NCBI RefSeq assembly: GCF_002222655.1
Contig: NZ_CP022423.1
Span: forward strand, 2,542,001 to 2,606,000
Origin: Vitreoscilla filiformis
GTDB taxonomy: Bacteria; Pseudomonadota; Gammaproteobacteria; Burkholderiales; Burkholderiaceae_C
DNA length: 64,000 nucleotides
Reading direction: 5' to 3'
This document shows, piece after piece, positions 28,352-37,537 of this stretch. Numbering within the stretch: position 1 is the first letter of the stretch; every line of letters starts with the position of its first letter. The notes below the pieces were generated by a model that was not told the origin of the DNA, ran no database searches, and worked only from the letters and a program-made list of their open reading frames with translations. The position numbers and the translations under genes are program-made.

Positions 28352-30921
28352 TGAGATGCGGCGTTGGAGTTGGGGGCGGGCGCCTGGTCGGGTACTTCGG
28401 GCACCGCTGCCACCTCGGGCCGCCGGCTTCGATCCACCGGAACGGTGAAGCTGAACTTGCAGCCGGTGACAGCCGATCCATTGTAGAGGTTGGCCGCCCG
28501 CATCCGTCCTTGGTGTGACTCAATGATCGAGCGACACAGCGACAGCCCAATCCCCATGCCATTGGCCTTGGTGGAGTAGAACGCCTCGTAGATGCGGCCC
28601 AGCGTTTCTTCGCTCATGCCGGGGCCGGTGTCGGTGACGCTGAACTCGATCACGTCGCCGTCTTCGGAGTCGGGGCGGGGCACGACTTGCAGCTCAATGT
28701 GGCGGCGCTCGCTGCCCAGGCCGGCGTTGTCGATGGCTTCTGCGGCGTTCTTCAGCAGGTTCATCAACACCTGTTCGATCAGGATCGGATCACACAGCAG
28801 CCACGGCATGCGCTGGGCCACGTACACGTGCAAGGCCACTTTGCGCCGTTTGAGCTCAATGCTCGCCAATTCGACCGCATCGTCCACGATCTGGCTGGCT
28901 TGGGCCGGTTGGCGCTGCGGCGCACTGCGCTTGACGAAACTGCGAATGCGGTGAATCACCTGCCCCGCCCGCTCGGCTTGGCGCGCGGTTTTTTGCAGCG
29001 CGGCGATCAAACCTTCCTCGTCGATGGCCTTGTTTTTCAGGCGGCTGACCATGCCGTTGCAGTAGTTGTTGATGGCGGTGAGCGGCTGGTTCAACTCGTG
29101 CGCCACCGAGCTGGCCATCTCGCCCATGGTGATGAGTCGGCTGGTGACCTGCGCCCGCTCGGCTTGCTGCCGCGCTTGCTCTTCGACACGCCGGCGCGCC
29201 GTGATGTCCGTGGCGATCAGCATGTGGGCCAAGCGGCCATCCGTCCATTGCAGGTAGCGTGCGCGCACGTCGAACCACATTTGCAGGGATTCGACGAACA
29301 CCTCCCGGGTTTGCGGCCCGGCTTCGGTCAGCTCGGAGGCGGGCAGACCGGAGAGGGCGTCGGTGGTGTCATCCTCGGTATCGGGGGCGGGTGGCGGTGG
29401 GGCGGTGTTGGCCAGCACGCCGTGGCCTCCGGCGTCCGAGCCGAACCACAGCCGGTAAGAACGGTTGGCAAACAGCAACTCCCCGCGCTGCACCGACAGC
29501 ACCGACACCGCCGCCTCCAACCCCTCCAGCACCGTGGTGAAACGCTCGTGCGCGGCGCTGAGTTGATCGCGGATGCGCTTGGCCTCGGTGATGTTGGTCA
29601 TCGAGGTCATCCAGCCGGTTTGGTGGCCTTTCGGGTCGATCAGCGGTGACACGTACATGCGCGAATCGAAAATCGAACCATCCTTGCGCATCACCTTGAC
29701 TTCGATGCCGCCGACGGGCGTGCGCCCCTGCAACTCCTGCTGAAACAAACGGGCGTTTTCTTCGATGCGATCCGGTGGCCAGTAGGGAAACGGCGGGCGG
29801 CCATTGATCAACTCGGTTTCGGTGTACCCGGTCATGGCGCAAAACGCCGGGTTGACGTAGGTGACACGCCCATCCAAATCCATGGCACGCATGCCGGTGA
29901 GCATGGAGTTTTCCATCGCCCGGCGGAAGTTGATTTCTTGCGCCAGGGCGTCCTGAATCTGTGCGCGGCGGCGCATGTGGCGCCAGGTGCCCAGCAGCAT
30001 CCAGACGGTCAACACACTCAGCGCCACCACCATCCAAAACAAGGTGTTGCCGATCAGGCTGATGGAGGTTTTATAGCCTTGGCCACGCAGCGTCAGGCCA
30101 TTGGCCATGGGGGCCAGCGGCACGTCGTGGTGCAGCACTGGCGCCGCCAGGGGTTGCCCCGGCATGGCGGTGATCGTGCTGGCCACCGACTGGCCTTCCG
30201 CACCCAAGATGGTGACCGCATGGCGCCGCGTCACCTCGCTGGGCACGTAGTGGCGCAACAGGGCTTCGACCGAATATTCCGCCAGCAACACGCCCAGAAA
30301 ACCATTGCGGTCGATCAGCGGCACTTGGATCTGAAACACCGTCACCTTGTCTCCGGCCACAAACGCGTGCGAGTACGTCGGTTGGCGCGTGCGCCGGGCG
30401 CTGCGGAATGCATCTTCCGGGCCGTTCGGGGGTTCTTCATCGATCGGCAGTGAGGTGGGCGGCACGTTGGCTTGGCCAGCCACGTCGGGGGCGTAGTCAT
30501 CCAGCACATCCAGCGCGGCGCGCACGCGACGCTGGTTGTTCAGCCACACCAAACGCCGCACCTCCGGGCGTTCGCGCTGGAACGCCGTGGCTTGGGGCAG
30601 GAAGTTGGTGCCGTCGATGTCCCGCGTGGCCAACTCACGCGCCATGCGCACGAGCTGCTCTTGGTTCTCGATCAGGTGCAGGCGAATTTGCTGCTGCGCC
30701 ACTTCGGTATCCCGGCGCAGCGCGTCGGAGACGCGCTCGATCTCCTCGTTGCGCAAGTACCAAAACGACGCGGTGATCGCCGCCAAAAACATCAGCACCG
30801 ACACCAGCGGGCCGATGGTGGCGAAGCGATCCTGCCGCGCCGGTGACTGTTGGCGCCACCAGCGGCGCAGCAGCCGCGCCAAGCGCGACGACAAGGAGGT
30901 GGAAGCATTCAGGGGAGCCAT
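28348..30921 (-). CDS. Membrane PAS-domain sensor histidine kinase
   Basis: An 857-residue kinase. TM helix 1 is at about 36-55, a roughly 230-residue periplasmic sensor loop follows, and TM helix 2 is at about 288-308. Two PAS-like regions lie at about 335-455 (NSMLTGMRAMDLDGRVTYVN) and 465-595. The H box is SSVAHELNQPLTAINNYCNG, the N box NLLKNAAEAIDNA, and G boxes are DTGPGMS and GMGIGLSLC. The architecture resembles DctB/DctS-FixL kinases that sense carboxylates or redox state. The signal is not evident from sequence; proximity to aceEF-lpdA suggests a 2-oxoacid or energy cue. Confidence 0.92.
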   Translation of the reverse strand: MAPLNASTSLSSRLARLLRRWWRQQSPARQDRFATIGPLVSVLMFLAAITASFWYLRNEEIERVSDALRRDTEVAQQQIRLHLIENQEQLVRMARELATRDIDGTNFLPQATAFQRERPEVRRLVWLNNQRRVRAALDVLDDYAPDVAGQANVPPTSLPIDEEPPNGPEDAFRSARRTRQPTYSHAFVAGDKVTVFQIQVPLIDRNGFLGVLLAEYSVEALLRHYVPSEVTRRHAVTILGAEGQSVASTITAMPGQPLAAPVLHHDVPLAPMANGLTLRGQGYKTSISLIGNTLFWMVVALSVLTVWMLLGTWRHMRRRAQIQDALAQEINFRRAMENSMLTGMRAMDLDGRVTYVNPAFCAMTGYTETELINGRPPFPYWPPDRIEENARLFQQELQGRTPVGGIEVKVMRKDGSIFDSRMYVSPLIDPKGHQTGWMTSMTNITEAKRIRDQLSAAHERFTTVLEGLEAAVSVLSVQRGELLFANRSYRLWFGSDAGGHGVLANTAPPPPAPDTEDDTTDALSGLPASELTEAGPQTREVFVESLQMWFDVRARYLQWTDGRLAHMLIATDITARRRVEEQARQQAERAQVTSRLITMGEMASSVAHELNQPLTAINNYCNGMVSRLKNKAIDEEGLIAALQKTARQAERAGQVIHRIRSFVKRSAPQRQPAQASQIVDDAVELASIELKRRKVALHVYVAQRMPWLLCDPILIEQVLMNLLKNAAEAIDNAGLGSERRHIELQVVPRPDSEDGDVIEFSVTDTGPGMSEETLGRIYEAFYSTKANGMGIGLSLCRSIIESHQGRMRAANLYNGSAVTGCKFSFTVPVDRSRRPEVAAVPEVPDQAPAPNSNAASQ

Positions 30922-31054
30922 CCATGTGGATTATCGATGACAAAAATTTCACAATAAGAAAAGTACATTCGCCATTTGGAAATTAACGAAGCTTGTGCGA
31001 CACTGCGCGCCGTCGTTTTCACCGAGTGATGGCTCAACCTGAGGAGACAAGCCC

Positions 31055-33763
31055 ATGTCCGCCACGCCCCAATCTCTGCTGCGCCCCGAAGCGTTGGACG
31101 CTGATGCGCAGGAAACCCGTGAATGGCTCGACGCGCTGAGCGCCGTCATCGAAGCCGAAGGCCCGGATCGGGCGCATTTCCTGCTGGAGAAGTTGCTGTC
31201 AGACGCCCGTCAGCACGGCGTGGACATGCCGTTCTCGGCCAACACCGCTTACGTCAACACGATTCCGCCGGAACAGGAAGAACGCTGCCCCGGCAACATC
31301 GAAATCGAAGAGCGCCTGCGCGCTTACATGCGCTGGAACGCCATGGCGATGGTGGTCAAAGCCAACCGCCACAACCCGGAAGACGGCGGCGATCTGGGCG
31401 GCCACATCGGTTCGTTCGCTTCGCTGGCCCACATGTTTGGCGCCGGCTTCAACCATTTCTGGCACGCCGAAGGTGAGAACCACGGCGGCGACTGCATTTA
31501 CTTCCAAGGCCACGTCGCGCCCGGCGTGTACGCCCGCGCCTTCCTAGAAGGCCGTCTGACCGAAGAGCAACTGCTGAACTTCCGCCAGGAAGTGGACGGC
31601 AAGGGCCTGTCCAGCTACCCACACCCCAAGCTGATGCCGGGGTTCTGGCAGTTCCCCACCGTCTCGATGGGCCTGGGCCCTTTGATGGCGATTTACCAAG
31701 CGCGCTTCCTGAAGTACCTGCACGCCCGGGGCATCGCCAACACCGAAAACCGCAAGGTGTGGGTGTTCTGCGGCGACGGTGAAATGGACGAACCGGAAAG
31801 CCTGGGCGCCATCGGCCTGGCTGCACGCGAGAACCTGGACAACCTGATCTTCGTCATCAACTGCAACCTGCAACGCCTGGACGGCCCGGTGCGCGGCAAC
31901 GGCAAGATCGTGCAAGAGCTGGAAAGCGAGTTCCGGGGCTCGGGCTGGAACGTCATCAAGTGCTTGTGGGGTTCCAACTGGGATCCGCTGCTGGCCCGCG
32001 ACAAGGACGGCGCCCTGCGCAAGCTGATGATGGACGTGCTGGACGGCGACTACCAATCGTTCAAGGCGAACGACGGCGCTTATGTGCGCAAGCACTTCTT
32101 TGGCCGCAACCCCAAGACGTTGGAGATGGTGGCCAAGATGTCCGACGACGACATCTGGGCGCTGCGCCGAGGCGGCCACGATCCGCAAAAGGTGTTTGCC
32201 GCTTTCGACCGCGCCGTGAAGCACAAGGGCCAGCCGACCGTGCTGCTGGTGAAGACCGTGAAGGGCTTCGGCATGGGCAAGGTGGGTGAAGGCAAGAACA
32301 CCGTTCACCAAACCAAGAAGCTGACGGACGAGGACATCAAAGCCTTCCGCGACCGCTTCAACATCCCCGTGTCGGACGCCGATCTGCCCAAGATCCCGTT
32401 CTACAAACCCGCCGACGACACGCCGGAAATGCAGTACCTGCACGAGCGCCGCAAGGCCCTGGGCGGCTACCTGCCCAAGCGCCGCGTGAAGGCCGACGAG
32501 AGCTTCACCGTACCGGCGCTGGAAAACTTCAAGGCCGTGCTGGAGCCGACCGCCGAAGGGCGCGAGATTTCCACCACCCAAGCCTATGTGCGCTTCCTCA
32601 CGCAACTGCTGCGCGATCAAGCCCTGGGCCCGCGTGTGGTGCCGATTCTGGTGGACGAAGCCCGCACGTTCGGCATGGAAGGTTTGTTCCGCCAAGTGGG
32701 CATCTACAACCCGCTGGGCCAGCAATACACCCCGGTCGATAAAGACCAGGTGATGTATTACCGCGAGGACAAGGCCGGCCAAATCCTGCAAGAAGGCATC
32801 AACGAAGCCGGCGGCATGTCGAGCTGGATCGCGGCGGCCACGAGCTACGCCACCAGCAACCGCATCATGGTGCCGTTCTACGTCTACTACTCGATGTTCG
32901 GTTTCCAGCGCATCGGCGACTTGGCTTGGGCGGCGGGGGACATGCAAGCACGCGGCTTCCTGCTGGGCGGCACCTCGGGCCGCACCACGCTGAACGGCGA
33001 AGGTTTGCAGCACGAGGACGGCCACAGCCACATCCTGGCCGGCACGATCCCGAACTGCATCAGCTACGACCCGACGTTTGCGCACGAAGTCGGCGTGATC
33101 CTGCACCACGGCCTGAAGCGCATGGTGGAAAAGCAAGACAACGTCTTCTTCTACCTGACCCTGCTGAACGAAAACTACCCGATGCCGGGCCTGAAGGCGG
33201 GCACCGAAGAGCAAATCATCCAGGGCATGTACCTGCTCGAATCGGCCACGCCGGAGATGCCGCTCAAGGTCAACCTGCTGGGTTCGGGCACCATCCTGCG
33301 CGAAAGCATGGAAGCCAAAAAGCTGCTGGCGCTGGATTGGGGCGTGGGCGCCAACGTCTGGAGCTGCCCGAGCTTCAACCAACTGGCCCGCGACGGCCAA
33401 GACTGCGAACGCTACAACCTGCTGCACCCGACCGACGAGGCCCGCGTGCCGTTCGTGGCCGAGCAGTTGGGCACCACCGTCGGCCCGGTGATTGCGTCCA
33501 CCGACTACATGAAGAACTACGCCGAGCAAATCCGCGCCTTCATCCCGAAGGGCCGCAGCTACAAGGTGCTGGGCACGGACGGGTTCGGTCGTTCGGACTT
33601 CCGCAGCAAGCTGCGCGAGCACTTCGAAATCAACCGCCATTACATCGTCGTGGCGGCGCTGAAGTCGCTGGCCGAGGATGGCGTGCTGCCGATGGCCAAG
33701 GTGGCCGAAGCCATCGCCAAGTACGGTTTGAAGACCGACAAGATCAACCCGCTGTACGCCTAA
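31055..33763 (+). CDS. aceE: Pyruvate dehydrogenase E1 component (homodimeric type)
   Basis: A 902-residue thiamine-diphosphate enzyme that decarboxylates pyruvate and acetylates E2 lipoate. The ThDP motif is VFCGDGEMDEPESLGAIGLA (about 233-250), ending in NCN. The transketolase-like pyrimidine domain contains YYVYYSMFGFQRIGDLAWAA-type sequence near 610. The length and N terminus (about IEIEERLRAYMRWNAMAMVV) match AceE. A strong GAGGAGAC site lies seven bases before the ATG. First gene of aceE-aceF-lpdA; the 133 bases upstream are AT-rich relative to the genes and shared with the divergent kinase. Confidence 0.97.
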   Translation: MSATPQSLLRPEALDADAQETREWLDALSAVIEAEGPDRAHFLLEKLLSDARQHGVDMPFSANTAYVNTIPPEQEERCPGNIEIEERLRAYMRWNAMAMVVKANRHNPEDGGDLGGHIGSFASLAHMFGAGFNHFWHAEGENHGGDCIYFQGHVAPGVYARAFLEGRLTEEQLLNFRQEVDGKGLSSYPHPKLMPGFWQFPTVSMGLGPLMAIYQARFLKYLHARGIANTENRKVWVFCGDGEMDEPESLGAIGLAARENLDNLIFVINCNLQRLDGPVRGNGKIVQELESEFRGSGWNVIKCLWGSNWDPLLARDKDGALRKLMMDVLDGDYQSFKANDGAYVRKHFFGRNPKTLEMVAKMSDDDIWALRRGGHDPQKVFAAFDRAVKHKGQPTVLLVKTVKGFGMGKVGEGKNTVHQTKKLTDEDIKAFRDRFNIPVSDADLPKIPFYKPADDTPEMQYLHERRKALGGYLPKRRVKADESFTVPALENFKAVLEPTAEGREISTTQAYVRFLTQLLRDQALGPRVVPILVDEARTFGMEGLFRQVGIYNPLGQQYTPVDKDQVMYYREDKAGQILQEGINEAGGMSSWIAAATSYATSNRIMVPFYVYYSMFGFQRIGDLAWAAGDMQARGFLLGGTSGRTTLNGEGLQHEDGHSHILAGTIPNCISYDPTFAHEVGVILHHGLKRMVEKQDNVFFYLTLLNENYPMPGLKAGTEEQIIQGMYLLESATPEMPLKVNLLGSGTILRESMEAKKLLALDWGVGANVWSCPSFNQLARDGQDCERYNLLHPTDEARVPFVAEQLGTTVGPVIASTDYMKNYAEQIRAFIPKGRSYKVLGTDGFGRSDFRSKLREHFEINRHYIVVAALKSLAEDGVLPMAKVAEAIAKYGLKTDKINPLYA

Positions 33764-33785
33764 TCACCCGTTTCGGAGACAAAAC

Positions 33786-35528
33786 ATGGCACTGGTTGAA
33801 GTGAAAGTCCCCGACATCGGCGACTTCAAGGAAGTGGGCGTGATCGAACTGCTGGTCAAGCCCGGTGACACGGTCAAGGCCGAGCAAAGCCTCATCACGG
33901 TGGAAAGCGACAAGGCGTCGATGGAAATTCCGTCGAGCCACGCGGGCGTGGTCAAGGAACTCAAGGTCGCGCTGGGCGACAAGGTGAGCGAAGGCTCGGT
34001 GGTGTTGATGCTGGAAGTGGCGGGGGTTTCACCCTCTCCCCAGCCCTCTCCCCAGCCCTCTCCCATCAAGGGAGAGGGAGTCACTCCGGTGGCTGCGCCT
34101 GCCGCTGTGGCTGCCGCGCCCGCCGCTGCGGCTGTTCCTCCCTCTCCCATCGTGGGAGAGGGCCGGGGTGAGGGAGCGCCCGTCGAAGTGTTCGTGCCCG
34201 ACATCGGTGATTTCAAGGACGTGGCCGTCATTGAAATCCTGGTGAAGGTGGGCGACACGGTCAAGGCCGAGCAAAGCCTCATCACCGTGGAGTCTGACAA
34301 GGCGTCGATGGAAATCCCATCCGCTGCGGCGGGCGTGGTGAAGGAGCTGAAGGTCACGCTGGGCGACAAGGTGAGCCAAGGTTCGTTGGTGTTGGTGCTG
34401 GAAGGCGCTGCTCCCACGGCCTCCCTCCCCCTGGCAGGGGGAGGGTCAGGGAGTGGGTCGAGCCCAGTGGCAGCCCCTTCCGCCGCAAGCTCAACCCTTC
34501 CCCAGCCCTCCCCTGCCAGGGGAGGGAGTGAGGTTCTGCCGGTGCATAACCCGGTGGTGCCTCCGACCGCCTCCCTGCCGCACGCTTCGCCCAGCATCCG
34601 CAAGCTGGCGCGTGAACTGGGCGTGCCGCTGGCCGAAGTCAAGGGTTCCGGCTTGAAGGGCCGCATCACCCAGGCCGACGTGCAAGGTTTCGTCAAGGGC
34701 GTGATGGCCGGCGACGTGCAAACCGTGGCGCAAAAAGCCAAGGCCCCTGCCCCGGTCGCCGCTGCTGCCGCAGCCGTGCCGGTGGGCGGTGGCATCCCCG
34801 GTTTGCTGCCATGGCCGAAGGTGGATTTCGCCAAGTTCGGCGAAGTCGAAACCAAGCCGCTGTCGCGCATCAAGAAGATTTCGGGCCAGAACCTGTCGCG
34901 CAACTGGGCCATGATCCCGGCGGTCACCTACCACGAGGACGCCGACATCACCGACCTGGAAGCCTTCCGCGTGCTGGTGAACAAGGAGAATGAGAAGTCC
35001 GGCGCCAAGGTGACGATGCTGGCTTTCCTCATCAAAGCGTGCGTCAAGGCGCTGCAAAAGTTCCCCGAGTTCAACACCTCGCTGGACGGCGACAACCTCG
35101 TTTACAAGAAGTACTTCCACATCGGCTTTGCGGCTGACACCCCGAACGGCCTGGTGGTGCCCGTGGTGAAGGATGCGGACAAGAAGAGCGTGAGCCAAAT
35201 CGCCATCGAAACCGGCGAGCTGGCCAAGAAGGCCCGCGACGGCAAGCTCGGCCCCGCCGAAATGAGCGGCGCATGTTTCACCATTTCGTCTCTGGGCGGG
35301 ATCGGTGGCACCTACTTCGCGCCCATCATCAATGCGCCGGAAGTGGCCATCCTGGGTGTGAACAAGAGCGCCATGAAACCGGTGTGGGACGGCAAAACCT
35401 TCGTGCCGCGCCTGACGCTGCCGATGTCGCTCACCGCCGACCACCGCGTGATCGACGGCGCCTTGGCCACCCGCTTCAACGTCTATCTGGCGCAACTGCT
35501 GGCGGACTTCCGTCGCATCTCGCTGTAA
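33786..35528 (+). CDS. aceF: Dihydrolipoamide acetyltransferase (PDH E2), two lipoyl domains
   Basis: A 580-residue core subunit of the PDH complex. Lipoyl domain 1 has Lys43 in [13 protein letters not shown]; lipoyl domain 2 has Lys172 in the same motif. The E3/E1-binding domain follows at about 262-295 ([20 protein letters not shown]). The catalytic domain occupies about 345-580 and includes the active-site segment [15 protein letters not shown] near the end. The linkers are not simply Ala/Pro-rich: four carry palindromic CCCTCTCCC-type repeats translated as [17 protein letters not shown] peptides. ATG is preceded by CGGAGAC. It follows aceE by 22 bases. Confidence 0.96.
   Translation: MALVEVKVPDIGDFKEVGVIELLVKPGDTVKAEQSLITVESDKASMEIPSSHAGVVKELKVALGDKVSEGSVVLMLEVAGVSPSPQPSPQPSPIKGEGVTPVAAPAAVAAAPAAAAVPPSPIVGEGRGEGAPVEVFVPDIGDFKDVAVIEILVKVGDTVKAEQSLITVESDKASMEIPSAAAGVVKELKVTLGDKVSQGSLVLVLEGAAPTASLPLAGGGSGSGSSPVAAPSAASSTLPQPSPARGGSEVLPVHNPVVPPTASLPHASPSIRKLARELGVPLAEVKGSGLKGRITQADVQGFVKGVMAGDVQTVAQKAKAPAPVAAAAAAVPVGGGIPGLLPWPKVDFAKFGEVETKPLSRIKKISGQNLSRNWAMIPAVTYHEDADITDLEAFRVLVNKENEKSGAKVTMLAFLIKACVKALQKFPEFNTSLDGDNLVYKKYFHIGFAADTPNGLVVPVVKDADKKSVSQIAIETGELAKKARDGKLGPAEMSGACFTISSLGGIGGTYFAPIINAPEVAILGVNKSAMKPVWDGKTFVPRLTLPMSLTADHRVIDGALATRFNVYLAQLLADFRRISL
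34032..34080. repeat. Intragenic palindromic repeat 1 in aceF (first linker)
   Basis: CCCTCTCCC and GGGAGAGGG (34056-34064 and 34070-34078) flank ATCAA, preceded by two further CCCTCTCCCCAG units. It is translated in frame as [17 protein letters not shown] and sits just after lipoyl domain 1. The same 38-base block, with one unit fewer, occurs in lpdA at 35793-35830. Confidence 0.85.
34140..34176. repeat. Intragenic palindromic repeat 2 in aceF
   Basis: CCCTCTCCC and GGGAGAGGG (34140-34148, 34154-34162) flank ATCGT, followed by CCGGGGTGAGGGAG. In frame it reads [11 protein letters not shown], immediately before lipoyl domain 2. A near copy is at 35869-35903. Confidence 0.85.
34421..34453. 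repeat. Intragenic palindromic repeat 3 in aceF (variant)
   Basis: CTCCCTCCCCCTGGCAGGGG followed by GAGGGTCAGGGAG, a variant palindrome (CCTCCCC/GGGGAGG type) after lipoyl domain 2, translated as [12 protein letters not shown]. Confidence 0.7.
34495..34528. repeat. Intragenic palindromic repeat 4 in aceF (variant)
   Basis: CCCTTCCCCAGCCCTCCCCT followed by GCCAGGGGAGGGAG; CCCTCCCCT pairs with AGGGGAGGG. It is translated as [11 protein letters not shown] and lies before the E3-binding domain. Confidence 0.75.
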
Positions 35529-35544
35529 CCGGGGAGCACACAAG

Positions 35545-37413
35545 ATGGCATTGATCGACGTGCAAGTGCCCGACATCGGCGACTTCAAAGATGTGGGCGT
35601 GATCGAAGTCCTGGTCAAGCCGGGCGACACGGTGCGGGTGGAACAAAGCCTGATCACCGTGGAATCCGACAAGGCTTCGATGGAGATTCCTTCCTCGGCT
35701 GCGGGCGTGGTGAAGGAGTTGAAGGTGGCCTTGGGTGACAAGGTGAGCCAGGGGTCGGTGATTTTGACGTTGGAAGCGGCGGCGGGGGTTTCACCCTCTC
35801 CCCAGCCCTCTCCCATCAAGGGAGAGGGAGCCACGCCGGCTTCCGCCTTCACCGCTGCGGCAATTTCACCCTCTCCCCTCGTGGGAGAGGGCCGGGGAGA
35901 GGGGGCGCCCGCCCCAGTGGCCGGCAGCTACACCGGCCCGGTGGACGTGGAATGCGAAGTCCTCGTTCTGGGCGGTGGCCCGGGCGGTTACTCGGCCGCG
36001 TTCCGTTCGGCGGATTTGGGCCTGAAAACGGTCATCGTCGAGCGTTACGCCACGCTGGGCGGCGTGTGCCTGAACGTGGGGTGCATTCCCTCGAAGGCGC
36101 TGCTGCACGTCGCGGCGGTGATGGACGAGGTGGCGCACCTGGGTGATCTGGGCGTGGAGTTTGGCGCCCCGAGCGTCAACATCGACAAGCTGCGCGCCCA
36201 CAAGGAAAAGGTGATCGGCAAACTCACCGGCGGCCTGGGCGCCATGGCCAAGATGCGCAAGGTGCCGACCATGCGTGGCCTGGGCCAGTTCCTGGATGCT
36301 CACCACCTGCGCGTGGAAGAAACCAGCGGCACGGCGCAGGAAAAAACCGGCAGCGCCAAGGTGGTGAAGTTCCAATACGCCATCATCGCCGCCGGCTCGC
36401 AAGCCGTGCGCCTGCCGTTCTTCCCGCAGGACGAACGCATCGTGGACTCGACCGGCGCCCTGGCGCTCAAGGCCGTGCCGAAGAAGATGCTGATCGTTGG
36501 CGGCGGCATCATCGGTCTGGAAATGGGCACCGTTTACAGCACGCTGGGCGCCCGCCTGGACGTGGTGGAAATGATGGACGGCCTGATGCAAGGCGCGGAC
36601 CGCGATCTGGTCAAGGTCTGGCAAAAGATGAACGCCAAGCGCTTCGACAACATCTTGTTGAAGACCAAGACGGTGGGCGCCGAGGCCACCCCGGAAGGCA
36701 TCAAGGTGCAGTTCGAGGGGCTGGACGGTACGAAGTCCGAAGGCGTGTACGACCTGGTGCTGCAAGCCGTGGGCCGCACGCCCAATGGCAAGAAGCTCGG
36801 CGCCGAGGCGGCGGGCGTGGTGGTGGGCGAGCGCGGGTTCATCCCGGTGGATGTGCAGATGCGCACCAACGTGCCCAACATCTTTGCCATCGGCGACATC
36901 GTCGGCCAACCCATGCTGGCCCACAAGGCGGTGCATGAGGCGCATGTGGCGGCGGAAGTCATCGCCGGCACGTTGAAGGGCGACGCTTCGCTCGCCAAAG
37001 CGCAGTTCGACGCCCGCGTGATCCCGAGCGTGGCCTACACCGATCCGGAAGTGGCGTGGGTCGGTTTGACCGAAGACCAAGCCAAGGCGCAAGGCATCAA
37101 GGTGAAAAAGGGCTTGTTCCCCTGGACGGCTTCGGGCCGCGCCATCGCCAACGGCCGCGACGAGGGTTTCACCAAGCTGCTGTTCGATGATTCGCCCGAG
37201 GCGCATGGTCACGGTCGCATCCTGGGCGGTGGCATCGTCGGCACGCACGCGGGCGACATGATCGGGGAAATCGCCCTGGCCATCGAAATGGGCGCGGACG
37301 CAGTGGACATCGGCAAAACGATTCACCCGCACCCGACGCTGGGCGAAAGCATCGGCATGGCGGCGGAAGTGGCGCACGGTAGCTGCACGGATTTGCCGCC
37401 GCAGAAGAAGTAA
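35545..37413 (+). CDS. lpdA: Dihydrolipoamide dehydrogenase (PDH E3) with N-terminal lipoyl domain
   Basis: A 622-residue flavoenzyme that reoxidises dihydrolipoamide with NAD+. An N-terminal lipoyl domain (Lys43 in [13 protein letters not shown]) is joined by a repeat-derived linker (about 80-130) to the FAD/NAD domains. The FAD motif is [20 protein letters not shown], the redox disulfide C175/C180 lies in [13 protein letters not shown], the NAD motif is [20 protein letters not shown], and the C-terminal His-Glu pair is in [11 protein letters not shown] lipoyl-bearing E3 is the norm in the PDH operons of Burkholderiales. It is the last gene of the operon and is followed by a terminator. Confidence 0.96.
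   Translation: MALIDVQVPDIGDFKDVGVIEVLVKPGDTVRVEQSLITVESDKASMEIPSSAAGVVKELKVALGDKVSQGSVILTLEAAAGVSPSPQPSPIKGEGATPASAFTAAAISPSPLVGEGRGEGAPAPVAGSYTGPVDVECEVLVLGGGPGGYSAAFRSADLGLKTVIVERYATLGGVCLNVGCIPSKALLHVAAVMDEVAHLGDLGVEFGAPSVNIDKLRAHKEKVIGKLTGGLGAMAKMRKVPTMRGLGQFLDAHHLRVEETSGTAQEKTGSAKVVKFQYAIIAAGSQAVRLPFFPQDERIVDSTGALALKAVPKKMLIVGGGIIGLEMGTVYSTLGARLDVVEMMDGLMQGADRDLVKVWQKMNAKRFDNILLKTKTVGAEATPEGIKVQFEGLDGTKSEGVYDLVLQAVGRTPNGKKLGAEAAGVVVGERGFIPVDVQMRTNVPNIFAIGDIVGQPMLAHKAVHEAHVAAEVIAGTLKGDASLAKAQFDARVIPSVAYTDPEVAWVGLTEDQAKAQGIKVKKGLFPWTASGRAIANGRDEGFTKLLFDDSPEAHGHGRILGGGIVGTHAGDMIGEIALAIEMGADAVDIGKTIHPHPTLGESIGMAAEVAHGSCTDLPPQKK
35793..35830. repeat. Intragenic palindromic repeat 5 in lpdA
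   Basis: The CCCTCTCCC...ATCAA...GGGAGAGGG block nearly identical to repeat 1 in aceF, including the preceding GCGGGGGTTTCA. It is translated as [13 protein letters not shown] right after the lipoyl domain. Confidence 0.85.
35869..35903. repeat. Intragenic palindromic repeat 6 in lpdA
   Basis: CCCTCTCCC, CTCGT, GGGAGAGGG, then CCGGGGAGAGGG; a near copy of repeat 2 in aceF. In frame it reads [11 protein letters not shown], before the FAD domain. Confidence 0.85.
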
Positions 37414-37465
37414 GCCCTCTGCGAACGGTGTGCTTGCCGGTCTGTGCCAGCAAGCGCAGTACGAG

Positions 37466-37494
37466 GCCCGAACTGGCAACGGTTCGGGCTTTTT
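37466..37494 (+). terminator. Rho-independent terminator of the PDH operon
   Basis: GCCCGAAC and GTTCGGGC (37466-37473, 37482-37489) pair around eight bases and are followed by TTTTT. It lies about 50 bases past the lpdA stop. Confidence 0.9.
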
Positions 37495-37537
37495 GTTCGT
37501 GGGTTGAAGCTGGCTCGAACACCGATAATCCCCCTCT

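Noticed and set aside
31544..33640. Open frame of 698 codons antisense to aceE
   Set aside because: Shadow of the strongly supported aceE gene, with typical antisense composition.
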